Part shown: in pieces, positions 52,966-60,274 of the stretch
Position numbering within the stretch: position 1 is the stretch's first letter
Layout of the letters: every line of letters starts with the position of its first letter
DNA from: VFMC01 sp050248155
GTDB taxonomy: Bacteria; Actinomycetota; Acidimicrobiia; Acidimicrobiales; Ilumatobacteraceae
Assembly (NCBI GenBank): GCA_050248155.1
Contig: JBFWSW010000001.1
Coordinates: 62,001 to 126,000, forward strand
Length of the DNA stretch: 64,000 nt
Direction of reading: 5' to 3'
Position numbers and translations under genes: made by a program
The notes under the pieces: model-generated
What the model saw: only the letters and a program-made list of their open reading frames with translations
What the model was told of the DNA's origin: nothing
Database searches by the model: none

Positions 52966-53487
52966 GTGCCGTCAGGCCAGTGGCCCTCCGATCCACCGCG
53001 GACTCTGCACCGCGTCGTCCGGCACCCCGGCGCGCCCTTGATCGTCTTCACCGTTGCCGGCGCGATCGTCCTCGTCGGCACGCTGCTGCCGTGGTTGCGG
53101 ACCGGCTCGACGAGCCGGTCGAGCTACCAGCTCATGGGGCTGCTCTCCCGCCTCGACATCGCCCCGGATGGTGTGGTGTCCGACCTCGTGCGTTGGTGGC
53201 CGGTCGTGCCCCTGCTCGTCACGGCGGCCGTCGTCCTCGCCTGGTGGCGGTGGACGATCGCCGCGCTGTGCATCGCGGCGATCGCCCTCGCGTACGTCGG
53301 AGGAGTCGGCTTCGCGATGGTCGTCGCCGCCCGCGACGCCGGGGTGAGCATCGGCCCGGGCCCGTGGGTCTGCACGATCGGCGGGGCCGACCTGCTGCTG
53401 TCGTCGGTGTGGCTCGCAGCCGCTACGACGACCAGGCGCCTCGCGCTTCGAGCACCTGTCGCAGCACCGCTGGCCGATCCGTCATGA
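52966..53487 (+). CDS. Small polytopic membrane protein, unknown function
   Basis: A 173-residue protein with four predicted helices (LIVFTVAGAIVLVGTLLPWL, VVPLLVTAAVVLAWWRW, ALCIAAIALAYVGGVGFAMV, and DLLLSSVWLAAATTT). No family recognised; the plan resembles small actinobacterial membrane proteins of unknown role. GTG 52966 follows TACGCT by 6 nt; the longer frame from 52903 would run through the divergent promoter. Its last 65 bp overlap the 3' end of the convergent GDPD gene. Confidence 0.7.
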   Translation: MPSGQWPSDPPRTLHRVVRHPGAPLIVFTVAGAIVLVGTLLPWLRTGSTSRSSYQLMGLLSRLDIAPDGVVSDLVRWWPVVPLLVTAAVVLAWWRWTIAALCIAAIALAYVGGVGFAMVVAARDAGVSIGPGPWVCTIGGADLLLSSVWLAAATTTRRLALRAPVAAPLADPS

Positions 53488-54175
53488 TGCCGTCGACGCC
53501 GAGGTCGAGCAGTCGCTCCATCTCCGCCGGTTCGTCGATCGTCCACACGTGCACTCCCACACCGAGCCGGTGCGCGCGGGCGACGAAGCCCGGCTCGACG
53601 ATGGTCAGGCGACCCTGACGCACCGGCACCTGTGCGGCGAGGCCACGGCACCGACGAGGACGACCGAAGCGGAGCATCGCGACCTCGGTCGGTGACAGCG
53701 CGGTGCACGCGCCGTCGCCGAGCTCTGCGCGAAGCCGGCGCAGGCGACGGTCGCTGAAGGTCCCGACGCACACGCGGTCGAGAGACGTCGTGCGCCGGAG
53801 CGCGGCGACGAGCGCCGGAGCCGCGGCGTCGGTCTTGCAGTCGATGTTGACGCGCAGATCGGGCCATGCACCGAGCAGGTCCTCGAGGAGCGGGATCGGC
53901 GCGGCACCGTCGACACGCGCCGTTTGCACCTCGCTCCACGGAAGCGCACTGATCAGGCCCGGCCGCCCACACGTGCGCGACAGGTCGTCGTCGTGGAACG
54001 CGACGAGCACGCCGTCGGCAGTCACCTGCACATCGGTCTCGACGTACCGGTAGCCGAGCGACACGGCGTGCTCGAACGCCGGCATCGTGTTCTCGGGGAC
54101 GTCGGAAGCGCCACCGCGGTGAGCGAACGGGATCGGCCCGTCCCATTCGAGGTACGGGTGTCGCGCAGTCGGCAT
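53423..54175 (-). CDS. Glycerophosphodiester phosphodiesterase
   Basis: A 250-residue TIM-barrel GDPD that hydrolyses glycerophosphodiesters to glycerol-3-phosphate and an alcohol. Catalytic motifs: FAHRGGASDVPENTMPAF (HR and E near residue 20), VETDVQVTADGVLVAFHDDDLSRT (E, D and H), VNIDCKTD with a central acidic residue, and VHVWTIDEP late. No signal peptide, so cytosolic. ATG 54175 has only a poor -10-like TACAAC upstream. Overlaps the gene at 52966 tail-to-tail by 65 bp. Confidence 0.92.
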   Translation of the reverse strand: MPTARHPYLEWDGPIPFAHRGGASDVPENTMPAFEHAVSLGYRYVETDVQVTADGVLVAFHDDDLSRTCGRPGLISALPWSEVQTARVDGAAPIPLLEDLLGAWPDLRVNIDCKTDAAAPALVAALRRTTSLDRVCVGTFSDRRLRRLRAELGDGACTALSPTEVAMLRFGRPRRCRGLAAQVPVRQGRLTIVEPGFVARAHRLGVGVHVWTIDEPAEMERLLDLGVDGIMTDRPAVLRQVLEARGAWSS

Positions 54176-54204
54176 GGCCCCTGTTGTAGCCCAGCCGCCA
54201 GGGG

Positions 54205-54210
54205 TAATGT
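54205..54210 (+). promoter_or_regulatory. Leaderless -10 box of the aldehyde dehydrogenase gene
   Basis: TAATGT, 7 nt before ATG 54218; no ribosome binding site. Confidence 0.55.
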
Positions 54211-54217
54211 CCGCCCC

Positions 54218-55606
54218 ATGGCCAGCTCGAACACCATCACCGTGCGCGCGCCCTACGACGGCTCCGTCATCGGCGACATCTCCAGTTGCACCGCCGAGGA
54301 CGTCGATCGCGCGGTCGCCACCGCGAAGGCGGCGCTCGAGGCCGGACCGATGCCGTTGTGGAAGCGGGCGCAGATCCTCGACACAGCGGCCGCCCGATTG
54401 ACGGCCCGGCGCGACGAGTTCGCCGAGATCATCGCCAAGGAAGCCGCGAAGCCCATCAAGACGGCGCGGGTCGAGGCCGAGCGAGCGGTCGGCACGTTCC
54501 AGTTCGCCGCCGCAGAGGCGCGCAAGCTGGGCGGCGAGATGATCCCGCTCGACGCCATCCCGGCCGGCGAGGGCAAGCTCGGGTTCACGCTGCGCGTGCC
54601 GATCGGCGTGGTGGGCGCGATCGCGCCGTTCAACTTCCCGCTCAACCTCGTCGTGCACAAGGTCGCACCGGCGATCGCGGCCGGGTGCCCCGTCGTGCTC
54701 AAGCCGGCGAGCCAGACGCCGTTCAGCTCGATTCGGCTGGCCGAGATGCTGATCGACGAGTGCGGCCTCCCGGCCGAGCAGTTGCAGGTGGTCACGGGCG
54801 GCGGCTCCACGGTCGGCAACGCGCTGGTCGACCACCCCGACATCGCGCTCATCACCTTCACGGGCTCGCCCGAGGTCGGCTGGGCGATCCGTGCACGGGC
54901 ACCACGCAAGCGAGTCGGCCTCGAGCTCGGCAACAACGCGCCGGTCATCATCGAGCCCGACGGCGACTGGAAGACCGCGGCCGCCAAGATCAAGGTCGCC
55001 GGGTTCAGCCACGCGGGGCAGAGCTGCATCTCGACGCAGCGGATCCTCGTGCACACGAGCATCGCCCAGCAGTTCACCGATGCGCTCGTCGAGCACGTCG
55101 AGTCGCTGGTCGTCGGCGACCCGATGGACGAGGCGACCGACGTGTCGGCGCTCATCTCCACCAGCGAGCGCGACCGTGTCGAGGAATGGATCGGTGAGGC
55201 CGGCGCAGCGGGGGCCACGATCGCCACGGGCGGCCGCCGGTCATCGGACGACGTCCTGTTGCCGACCGTCATCACGGGTGCGACGCCCGACATGAAGGTG
55301 TGCGCGAAGGAGGTCTTCGGACCGGTCGTCGCGATCACCGCGTACGACTCGTTCGACGAGGCGCTGAAGATCGCCAACGACACCGAGTACGGGTTGCAGG
55401 CGGCGGTGTTCACGTCCGACATCGCGAAGGGCCTGCGCGCCGTGCACACGCTCGACTTCGGCGGCGTGCTCGTGAACGAGGTACCGACGTGGCGCGCCGA
55501 CCAGCAGCCCTACGGCGGTCTGCGCGACAGCGGCAACACGCGTGAGGGGCCGGCGTTCTCGATCAAGGAGATGACCGAGATCCGCATGGTGGTCATCAAT
55601 GGCTGA
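54218..55606 (+). CDS. NAD(P)-dependent aldehyde dehydrogenase
   Basis: A 462-residue ALDH. NAD-binding GAIAPFNFPLNLVVHKVAPA, catalytic Glu in KRVGLELGNNAPVIIEPD, catalytic Cys in FSHAGQSCISTQRILVH (about residue 270), KEVFGPVVAI, and the end PYGGLRDSGNTREGP. The last motif and the GNNA (usually GGKN or GGNA) variant are like lactaldehyde/glyceraldehyde-type or succinate-semialdehyde-type branches; substrate not fixed. The gene's last 8 bp overlap the Gfo/Idh/MocA start. Confidence 0.92.
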   Translation: MASSNTITVRAPYDGSVIGDISSCTAEDVDRAVATAKAALEAGPMPLWKRAQILDTAAARLTARRDEFAEIIAKEAAKPIKTARVEAERAVGTFQFAAAEARKLGGEMIPLDAIPAGEGKLGFTLRVPIGVVGAIAPFNFPLNLVVHKVAPAIAAGCPVVLKPASQTPFSSIRLAEMLIDECGLPAEQLQVVTGGGSTVGNALVDHPDIALITFTGSPEVGWAIRARAPRKRVGLELGNNAPVIIEPDGDWKTAAAKIKVAGFSHAGQSCISTQRILVHTSIAQQFTDALVEHVESLVVGDPMDEATDVSALISTSERDRVEEWIGEAGAAGATIATGGRRSSDDVLLPTVITGATPDMKVCAKEVFGPVVAITAYDSFDEALKIANDTEYGLQAAVFTSDIAKGLRAVHTLDFGGVLVNEVPTWRADQQPYGGLRDSGNTREGPAFSIKEMTEIRMVVING

Positions 55607-56528
55607 GCCGTTGCGTTGGGGTGTCATCGGGGCGCGGTCGCGCATCTACCTCGGCCGGCTCAAGCCCGAGATGCTGTCGCGCCCAGCCCACGAGGTCGTC
55701 GCCGAAGCGAGCCGGGACGAGGCCGGGTCCGATCGTGCGTACGCCGAGCTGCTCACGCGGCCCGACGTCGACGCGATCTACATCCCGGTGCCGAACGACG
55801 GTCACAAGCGATGGATCCTGGCCGCGCTCGAAGCGGGCAAGCACGTGCTGTGCGAGAAGCCGCTGACGATGACAGCCGCCGACACCGACGAGGTGTACGC
55901 GGCGGCGCGGTCGGCAGGCCGTGTGCTGAGCGAGGCGTACATGTGGCCGCACCACCCACGGAGCAAGGTCGTGCTCGAGGTGGCCCGCACCGAGCTCGGC
56001 GAGCTGCGGTTCAGCCGCGGCTGCTTCGGGTTCACGCTCGACCGTCCGGGCGACCACCGCTTCGACGAGCGAGGTGGGGGAGCGCTGTTCGACGTGGGCA
56101 TCTACTGCCTCGGGCCGGCGCTCATGCTGGCGCCTCGTGAGCCCGTTGCGGTCGCAGCTGCGGCGGCACGCAACGAACACGGCGTCGACGTGTCCTTCTC
56201 GGGCTGGCTCGACCTCGGCGAGGGCTTCACCGCGACGGCCGAGGCGTCGTTCCAGTCGACGAACCGGCGCTCGCTCGACCTCACTGGCACCGAGGGCTCG
56301 CTGATCATCGCCCCCGATCTCGCCCCCGGTCCGCTCGAGCCGAGCACGTTCGACGTGCTCCACCTCGACGACTCGGTCACGAGCTACCCGGCACGCGGCG
56401 CCGACGCCTACGGCGAGATGCTCGACCAGTTCGCCGCAGCCGTGAACGGCGAGCCGCTCGTGTGGACCGAGCAGCACAGCCGCCTCCTCGCCAGGTGGAT
56501 CGACGCCCTCCTCACCACCGCCCCCTGA
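55599..56528 (+). CDS. Gfo/Idh/MocA-family oxidoreductase
   Basis: A 309-residue sugar/inositol-type dehydrogenase. N-terminal Rossmann RWGVIGARSRIYLGRL, the catalytic EKP motif in LCEKPLTMTAAD (about residue 87), and the C-terminal substrate half with GGGALFDVGIYCLGPALML. Family members act on NAD-bound sugars, inositols or trans-dihydrodiols. Coupled to the aldehyde dehydrogenase by an 8-bp overlap (ATGGCTGA), so the two may oxidise one sugar-derived compound. Confidence 0.9.
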   Translation: MAEPLRWGVIGARSRIYLGRLKPEMLSRPAHEVVAEASRDEAGSDRAYAELLTRPDVDAIYIPVPNDGHKRWILAALEAGKHVLCEKPLTMTAADTDEVYAAARSAGRVLSEAYMWPHHPRSKVVLEVARTELGELRFSRGCFGFTLDRPGDHRFDERGGGALFDVGIYCLGPALMLAPREPVAVAAAAARNEHGVDVSFSGWLDLGEGFTATAEASFQSTNRRSLDLTGTEGSLIIAPDLAPGPLEPSTFDVLHLDDSVTSYPARGADAYGEMLDQFAAAVNGEPLVWTEQHSRLLARWIDALLTTAP

Positions 56529-56570
56529 GCGCAGAGGCGTTGACGGTGAGCGACTGGGTACTCCAAGCGC

Positions 56571-56783
56571 ATGAGCACCGAGTCGAACGAGCGACGCGAC
56601 GATCTCGTCGAGCAGCAGGGAGTCAACGCCGGGTCAGCGCTGGGTGAGCGTGACCGGCGCCCCAGTACGGACCCTCCCGTGAAACCGGCGGCAGGCGAAC
56701 CCGCGGCCCCTGAACCGGCTGAACGACTCGCCGGCGCACCCGGCGACGGGCCGGCCCAACAGCTGGAGGTCGGAGAAGGCTGA
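56571..56783 (+). CDS. Small acidic/Pro-Ala-rich protein, unknown function
   Basis: A 70-residue open frame, hydrophilic, rich in Pro, Ala, Glu and Gly (DPPVKPAAGEPAAPEPAERL), so likely disordered. ATG 56571 has a TACTCC box 6 nt upstream, the same geometry as leaderless genes here, though the last base departs from TANNNT. It has no antisense competitor. It could equally be a spurious frame in GC-rich DNA. Confidence 0.35.
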   Translation: MSTESNERRDDLVEQQGVNAGSALGERDRRPSTDPPVKPAAGEPAAPEPAERLAGAPGDGPAQQLEVGEG

Positions 56784-56797
56784 CGTGACACCAGCCG

Positions 56798-56846
56798 GAG
56801 TGGGGGCTCTGTGACCCCCGCCGCGGTGGTGGGAGTGCCTCCACCC
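56798..56846. repeat. 49-bp structured element, copy 1
   Basis: Outer arms GAGTGGGGGC / GCCTCCACCC, symmetric internal loop, inner arms ACCCCC / GGTGGT. Differs from the copy at 58620 at only six bases. It begins 15 nt after the minus-strand stop at 56861 and also 14 nt after the plus-strand stop at 56783. Confidence 0.8.
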
Positions 56847-56860
56847 GGGGCCCCGGAAGG

Positions 56861-58093
56861 TCACGTCATGGTGAACACGCCCGCGCCGCTGTACGCGCCG
56901 CCCAGCTGACGGGGGATCGTCGGCAGGACACCGCTAGCCACGACGTTCCCGTCCGCATCGATGAGCATGAGCGTGTCGACCACCACGCCGTCGGGGATCG
57001 GGATGGCGAAGTAGGCCTCGAGGTCCCGCTGGTACGTGGGGATGTCGATGGTGCTGCCGTCGGACAGCACCGCCCGGAGGATGGCCGACTCGGGCGGCCC
57101 GTATCCGTACACGATCGCACCGAGGTCGGGTTGGCCGTCGATGGTCACCTCGACCGTGCTCACCGGGACGTCCTCAGGTTGGCTCAACCGGTCGTTGCTG
57201 AACGCACTGCTCATCAGGCCGCCGACCCGCACCGACATGCCGCGCAACGCCGACCGCTCGACCTGTGCCGACCAGCGGACTCCGGCCAGGGTGCCACCGA
57301 GCTGAACGGCCTCGCTCGGCGGGAAGTAGGGCGACGAGCCTTCGGGCGGATCGTCGTGAGTCGGCAGACGAGTCGCGGTGGTGAACCGGAGCGCTCGTGC
57401 GAGCTCGAGCAGGGCCGGAGTGGTGAAGGTGGGGTTGCGCATGCTCGCCTCGATCGAGATCGTCGTGTCGTCGGACGGGCTCCACTGGATCGAACGCGGC
57501 CCGATCGTCGCGACGGGACTGCCACCGACGTCGCCCGAGCCGTCGCCGGGAACCGGTGGGTACATCGGCGGTGCACCCTTCGAGACCTTGACCTCGAACT
57601 GGCGAGAATCAGGTGCTCGCAGCGACACGCTGTAGAGAAAACCACCGCCGGCCACCTCGAGCCTCGTGAAACCGTCCTCGACGGCGGTCCAGTCGGGCGG
57701 CAGCTCGTCGACATCGAGCACGACGAAGGCCGGGCCCGTACCGCCTGGTGGGTCGGCCGTGGTTCGGTGCGAATCGAGTGAGATCTCGTGCGCGTCGGTC
57801 AGGACGGTGGAGTCCGGAGTGCTGGAGTCGGGAACGCTCGTCGCCGGCACGTCAAGAGGGGAAGCCGGCTCGAGCCGGATGCTCCCGACGATCCCCAGGG
57901 CAACGACGATCACGCCCAATGCCCCTGCGATGGCGAGCAGAGGAACGAGGCGGCGTGGTCGTTGCACACGCATCGTGTCATCACCGAGGGGCATCCATTG
58001 CGATCCGGGGGCCGGTAGGACATCGGTCAGCACGGTCGACTCGGCGCGGTGGTCCAAGGCCTGACGCAGCCGATCCTCGAGGTCGACGTTCAT
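56861..58093 (-). CDS. Single-pass membrane partner of the ECF sigma factor (putative anti-sigma)
   Basis: A 410-residue type II-like membrane protein: about 47 cytoplasmic residues, one helix (LVPLLAIAGALGVIVVALGIV), a Ser/Thr/Pro-rich spacer and a 300-residue extracytoplasmic domain with beta-rich, Gly/Pro-rich character. It has no ZAS zinc motif (H-x3-C-x2-C), so it is not a classic anti-sigma factor; function is inferred from coupling to the sigma gene (ATGA overlap with GAAAGGAG upstream). The outer domain could sense an envelope signal. Confidence 0.7.
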   Translation of the reverse strand: MNVDLEDRLRQALDHRAESTVLTDVLPAPGSQWMPLGDDTMRVQRPRRLVPLLAIAGALGVIVVALGIVGSIRLEPASPLDVPATSVPDSSTPDSTVLTDAHEISLDSHRTTADPPGGTGPAFVVLDVDELPPDWTAVEDGFTRLEVAGGGFLYSVSLRAPDSRQFEVKVSKGAPPMYPPVPGDGSGDVGGSPVATIGPRSIQWSPSDDTTISIEASMRNPTFTTPALLELARALRFTTATRLPTHDDPPEGSSPYFPPSEAVQLGGTLAGVRWSAQVERSALRGMSVRVGGLMSSAFSNDRLSQPEDVPVSTVEVTIDGQPDLGAIVYGYGPPESAILRAVLSDGSTIDIPTYQRDLEAYFAIPIPDGVVVDTLMLIDADGNVVASGVLPTIPRQLGGAYSGAGVFTMT

Positions 58094-58572
58094 GTGAGCT
58101 CCTTTCTCAGCGCGGTCATCGCGCGCGACGCCAACGACTTGACGGTTCCTCGACGGCAGCCGAGCAGGTCGGCGATCTCCGCCTCCGACAGGTCGAGCCA
58201 GTACCTGGCCACCAGCACGGTTCGCTGGCGGAAGGGCAGACGGTCGACCACCTCGAGCAACGCTTCGTGCGTCGGCTCGTCAGACTGCTCGAAGGTCGCG
58301 ACGAAGCGCAGCCGAGCGTCGTCGCGGCCGCGGCTTCGATGCCAGTTGCGACACAGATTCACGACGGTGACGGTGAGATAGCCACTCGGGTTGGTCGTCG
58401 TGCTCAGCTTGGCCTGAACTCGGACGAACGCGTCGTGGGCGATGTCCTCCGCTGCAGCGTTCGACCCGGTGAGCAGGTGGGCGAGCTTGGCCGCGCGCAC
58501 GAAGTCACGGCGATAGAGGTCTTCGAGCGCGTCGTGCGGTCTGTCGTTGACGGCATCCCGGGCACTGCTCAC
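58090..58572 (-). CDS. SigE-family ECF RNA polymerase sigma factor
   Basis: A 160-residue sigma factor. Region 2: AAEDIAHDAFVRVQAKL (about residues 40-56) and VVNLCRNWHRSRGRDD; region 4: RLPFRQRTVLVARYWLDLSEAEIADLLGCRRGTVKSLASRAMTAL with the HTH. GTG 58572 fits the family length; ATG 58599 is the alternative start and would add nine residues. Both lack a clear -10 box. It overlaps the membrane partner by four bases, so it may be held in check by it. Confidence 0.9.
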   Translation of the reverse strand: MSSARDAVNDRPHDALEDLYRRDFVRAAKLAHLLTGSNAAAEDIAHDAFVRVQAKLSTTTNPSGYLTVTVVNLCRNWHRSRGRDDARLRFVATFEQSDEPTHEALLEVVDRLPFRQRTVLVARYWLDLSEAEIADLLGCRRGTVKSLASRAMTALRKELT

Positions 58573-58619
58573 ACCTTCATGACACCACGCACGGCGCATC
58601 GGTTCCGTCGGTCAACGGC

Positions 58620-58668
58620 GAGTGGGGGCTCTGTGACCACCGGGGCGGTGGTGGGAGTGCCCCCGCTC
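58620..58668. repeat. 49-bp structured element, copy 2
   Basis: Outer arms GAGTGGGGGC / GCCCCCGCTC, 6/6 internal loop, perfect inner stem ACCACC / GGTGGT with a 5-nt loop. It starts 19 nt after the acyl-CoA synthetase stop (58687) and precedes the sigma gene. Confidence 0.8.
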
Positions 58669-58686
58669 CGAGGCCCTGCAACCGCG

Positions 58687-60240
58687 TCAGATGGTGCGGC
58701 CGGCGCCTTTCCAGTACTCGTCCTTCAGCAGGCGCTTGTAGAGCTTGCCGGTGGGGTGGCGGGGGAGCTCGGGACGGAAGTCGATGGTGCGCGGGCACTT
58801 GACGTCGGCGAGCTCGCTGCGGCAGAAGGCGATCAGCTCCTGCGCCAACGCCTTCGCTTCGCCATCGGTGGCCGGCATCGTGACGGGCTGGACGACGGCC
58901 TTCACCTCTTCGCCGAAGTCCTCGTTGGGCACGCCGAACACGGCGACGTCGACCACTTTCGGATGCGTGATCAGCACGTTCTCGGCTTCCTGCGGGTAGA
59001 TGTTCACCCCACCCGAGATGATCATGTACGCCTTGCGGTCGGTGAGGTACAGGAAGTTGTCGTCGTCGAGGTAGCCGACGTCGCCGAGCGTCGACCAGCC
59101 CTTCGGATGGCGCGACGACGCCGTCTTGTCGGGGTCGTTGTGGTACTCGAACGCTGCGCCGCCCTCGAAGTAGATCGTGCCGCTCTCGTAGTGCGGAAGC
59201 TCTTCACCGTCGTCACCGCAGATGTGCAACGTGCACGCGATCGGCATGCCGACGGTGCCCGGGTGGGCCAGCCACATGTCGCTGTTGCAGTAGACGAAAC
59301 CGTTGCCCTCGGTGCCCGCGTAGTACTCGTGGATGATCGGTCCGAACCACTCGATCATCTGCTTCTTCACGGGGATGGGGCACGGCGCCGCGGCGTGGAT
59401 GACCGCCCGCAGCGACGAGACGTCGTAGCTCGAACGCACCTCGACCGGCAGCTTCAACATGCGGACGAACATCGTCGGCACGACTTGGCTGACCGTGACC
59501 CGATACCGCTGCACGAGCGCGAGGTACTGCTCCGCGTCGAAGTGCTCCATCACCACCACGGTGCAGCCGAGCGCCTGCGCCCCCATCGAGAAGCGCAGTG
59601 GCGCCGCGTGGTACATCGGGGCAGGCGACAGGTAGACGTCCTCGCTCGTCACACCGAACAGCAGGCTCATCAACCCCCCGACCCCGCCCGGTTGGGCGTC
59701 GAGCGTGGTGTTCGTGAACTCGCGCGCCACTCCCTTCGGCCGTCCGGTGGTGCCCGACGAGTACAACATGTCGTCACCTGCGATGCGGGGCGCGTCGAGG
59801 GGCGTCGGTTCGAACCCTGCAACTGCTGATTCGTAGCTCTCATGGCCGTCGATCGTGCCGTCGAGCATCAACCGCAGCTGCACGCCGGGCGTCTCGGGGA
59901 CGATCTCGGCGGCCTGGTCCGCCTTGTACTTGGACGTGATGAAGACCTTGGCCTGCGAGTCGGTGAGGATGTACGACAGCTCACCGCTCGTCAGCCGGCT
60001 CGAGCAGGCGGTGTAGACCGCGCCGGCGTAGTGGCAGCCCCAGAGGATCTCGAGGTAGCGGTCGTGGTTCTCCATGCAGATGGCCACGTGGTCGCCGGGC
60101 TCGACACCTGCGCTGCGCAGGAGTCGGCTCACCCGGTTGGCGGCCGCGTCGAGCTCGGCGAAGGTCTGTGTGAACCCGGAACCTCCCATGATGACCGCGG
60201 GCTTGTCGCCCTGTGACTCGAGGAATGCGCCGGGATACAT
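58687..60240 (-). CDS. Acyl-CoA synthetase (FadD-type, AMP-binding)
   Basis: A 517-residue adenylate-forming ligase. Motifs: P-loop-like LYSSGTTGRPKGVA (about residue 172), YYAGTEGNG (A5), STLGDVGYLDDD (A7), YLTDRKAYMIISGGVNIYPQE (A8), and the catalytic Lys in PRHPTGKLYKRLL (A10). It would activate fatty or other carboxylic acids to CoA thioesters. ATG 60240 is favoured over a 43-residue N-terminal extension because TACCTT lies 8 nt upstream of it. Divergent from the transglutaminase-like gene. Confidence 0.92.
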   Translation of the reverse strand: MYPGAFLESQGDKPAVIMGGSGFTQTFAELDAAANRVSRLLRSAGVEPGDHVAICMENHDRYLEILWGCHYAGAVYTACSSRLTSGELSYILTDSQAKVFITSKYKADQAAEIVPETPGVQLRLMLDGTIDGHESYESAVAGFEPTPLDAPRIAGDDMLYSSGTTGRPKGVAREFTNTTLDAQPGGVGGLMSLLFGVTSEDVYLSPAPMYHAAPLRFSMGAQALGCTVVVMEHFDAEQYLALVQRYRVTVSQVVPTMFVRMLKLPVEVRSSYDVSSLRAVIHAAAPCPIPVKKQMIEWFGPIIHEYYAGTEGNGFVYCNSDMWLAHPGTVGMPIACTLHICGDDGEELPHYESGTIYFEGGAAFEYHNDPDKTASSRHPKGWSTLGDVGYLDDDNFLYLTDRKAYMIISGGVNIYPQEAENVLITHPKVVDVAVFGVPNEDFGEEVKAVVQPVTMPATDGEAKALAQELIAFCRSELADVKCPRTIDFRPELPRHPTGKLYKRLLKDEYWKGAGRTI

Positions 60241-60248
60241 GTCGAGCG

Positions 60249-60254
60249 AAGGTA
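60249..60254 (-). promoter_or_regulatory. Leaderless -10 box of the acyl-CoA synthetase gene
   Basis: TACCTT on the minus strand, 8 nt before ATG 60240. Divergent from the box at 60263. Confidence 0.5.
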
Positions 60255-60262
60255 GCCGACGG

Positions 60263-60268
60263 TACCGT
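60263..60268 (+). promoter_or_regulatory. Leaderless -10 box of the transglutaminase-like gene
   Basis: TACCGT, 6 nt before ATG 60275. Only 8 bp separate it from the opposite -10 box. Confidence 0.5.
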
Positions 60269-60274
60269 GCCGAC

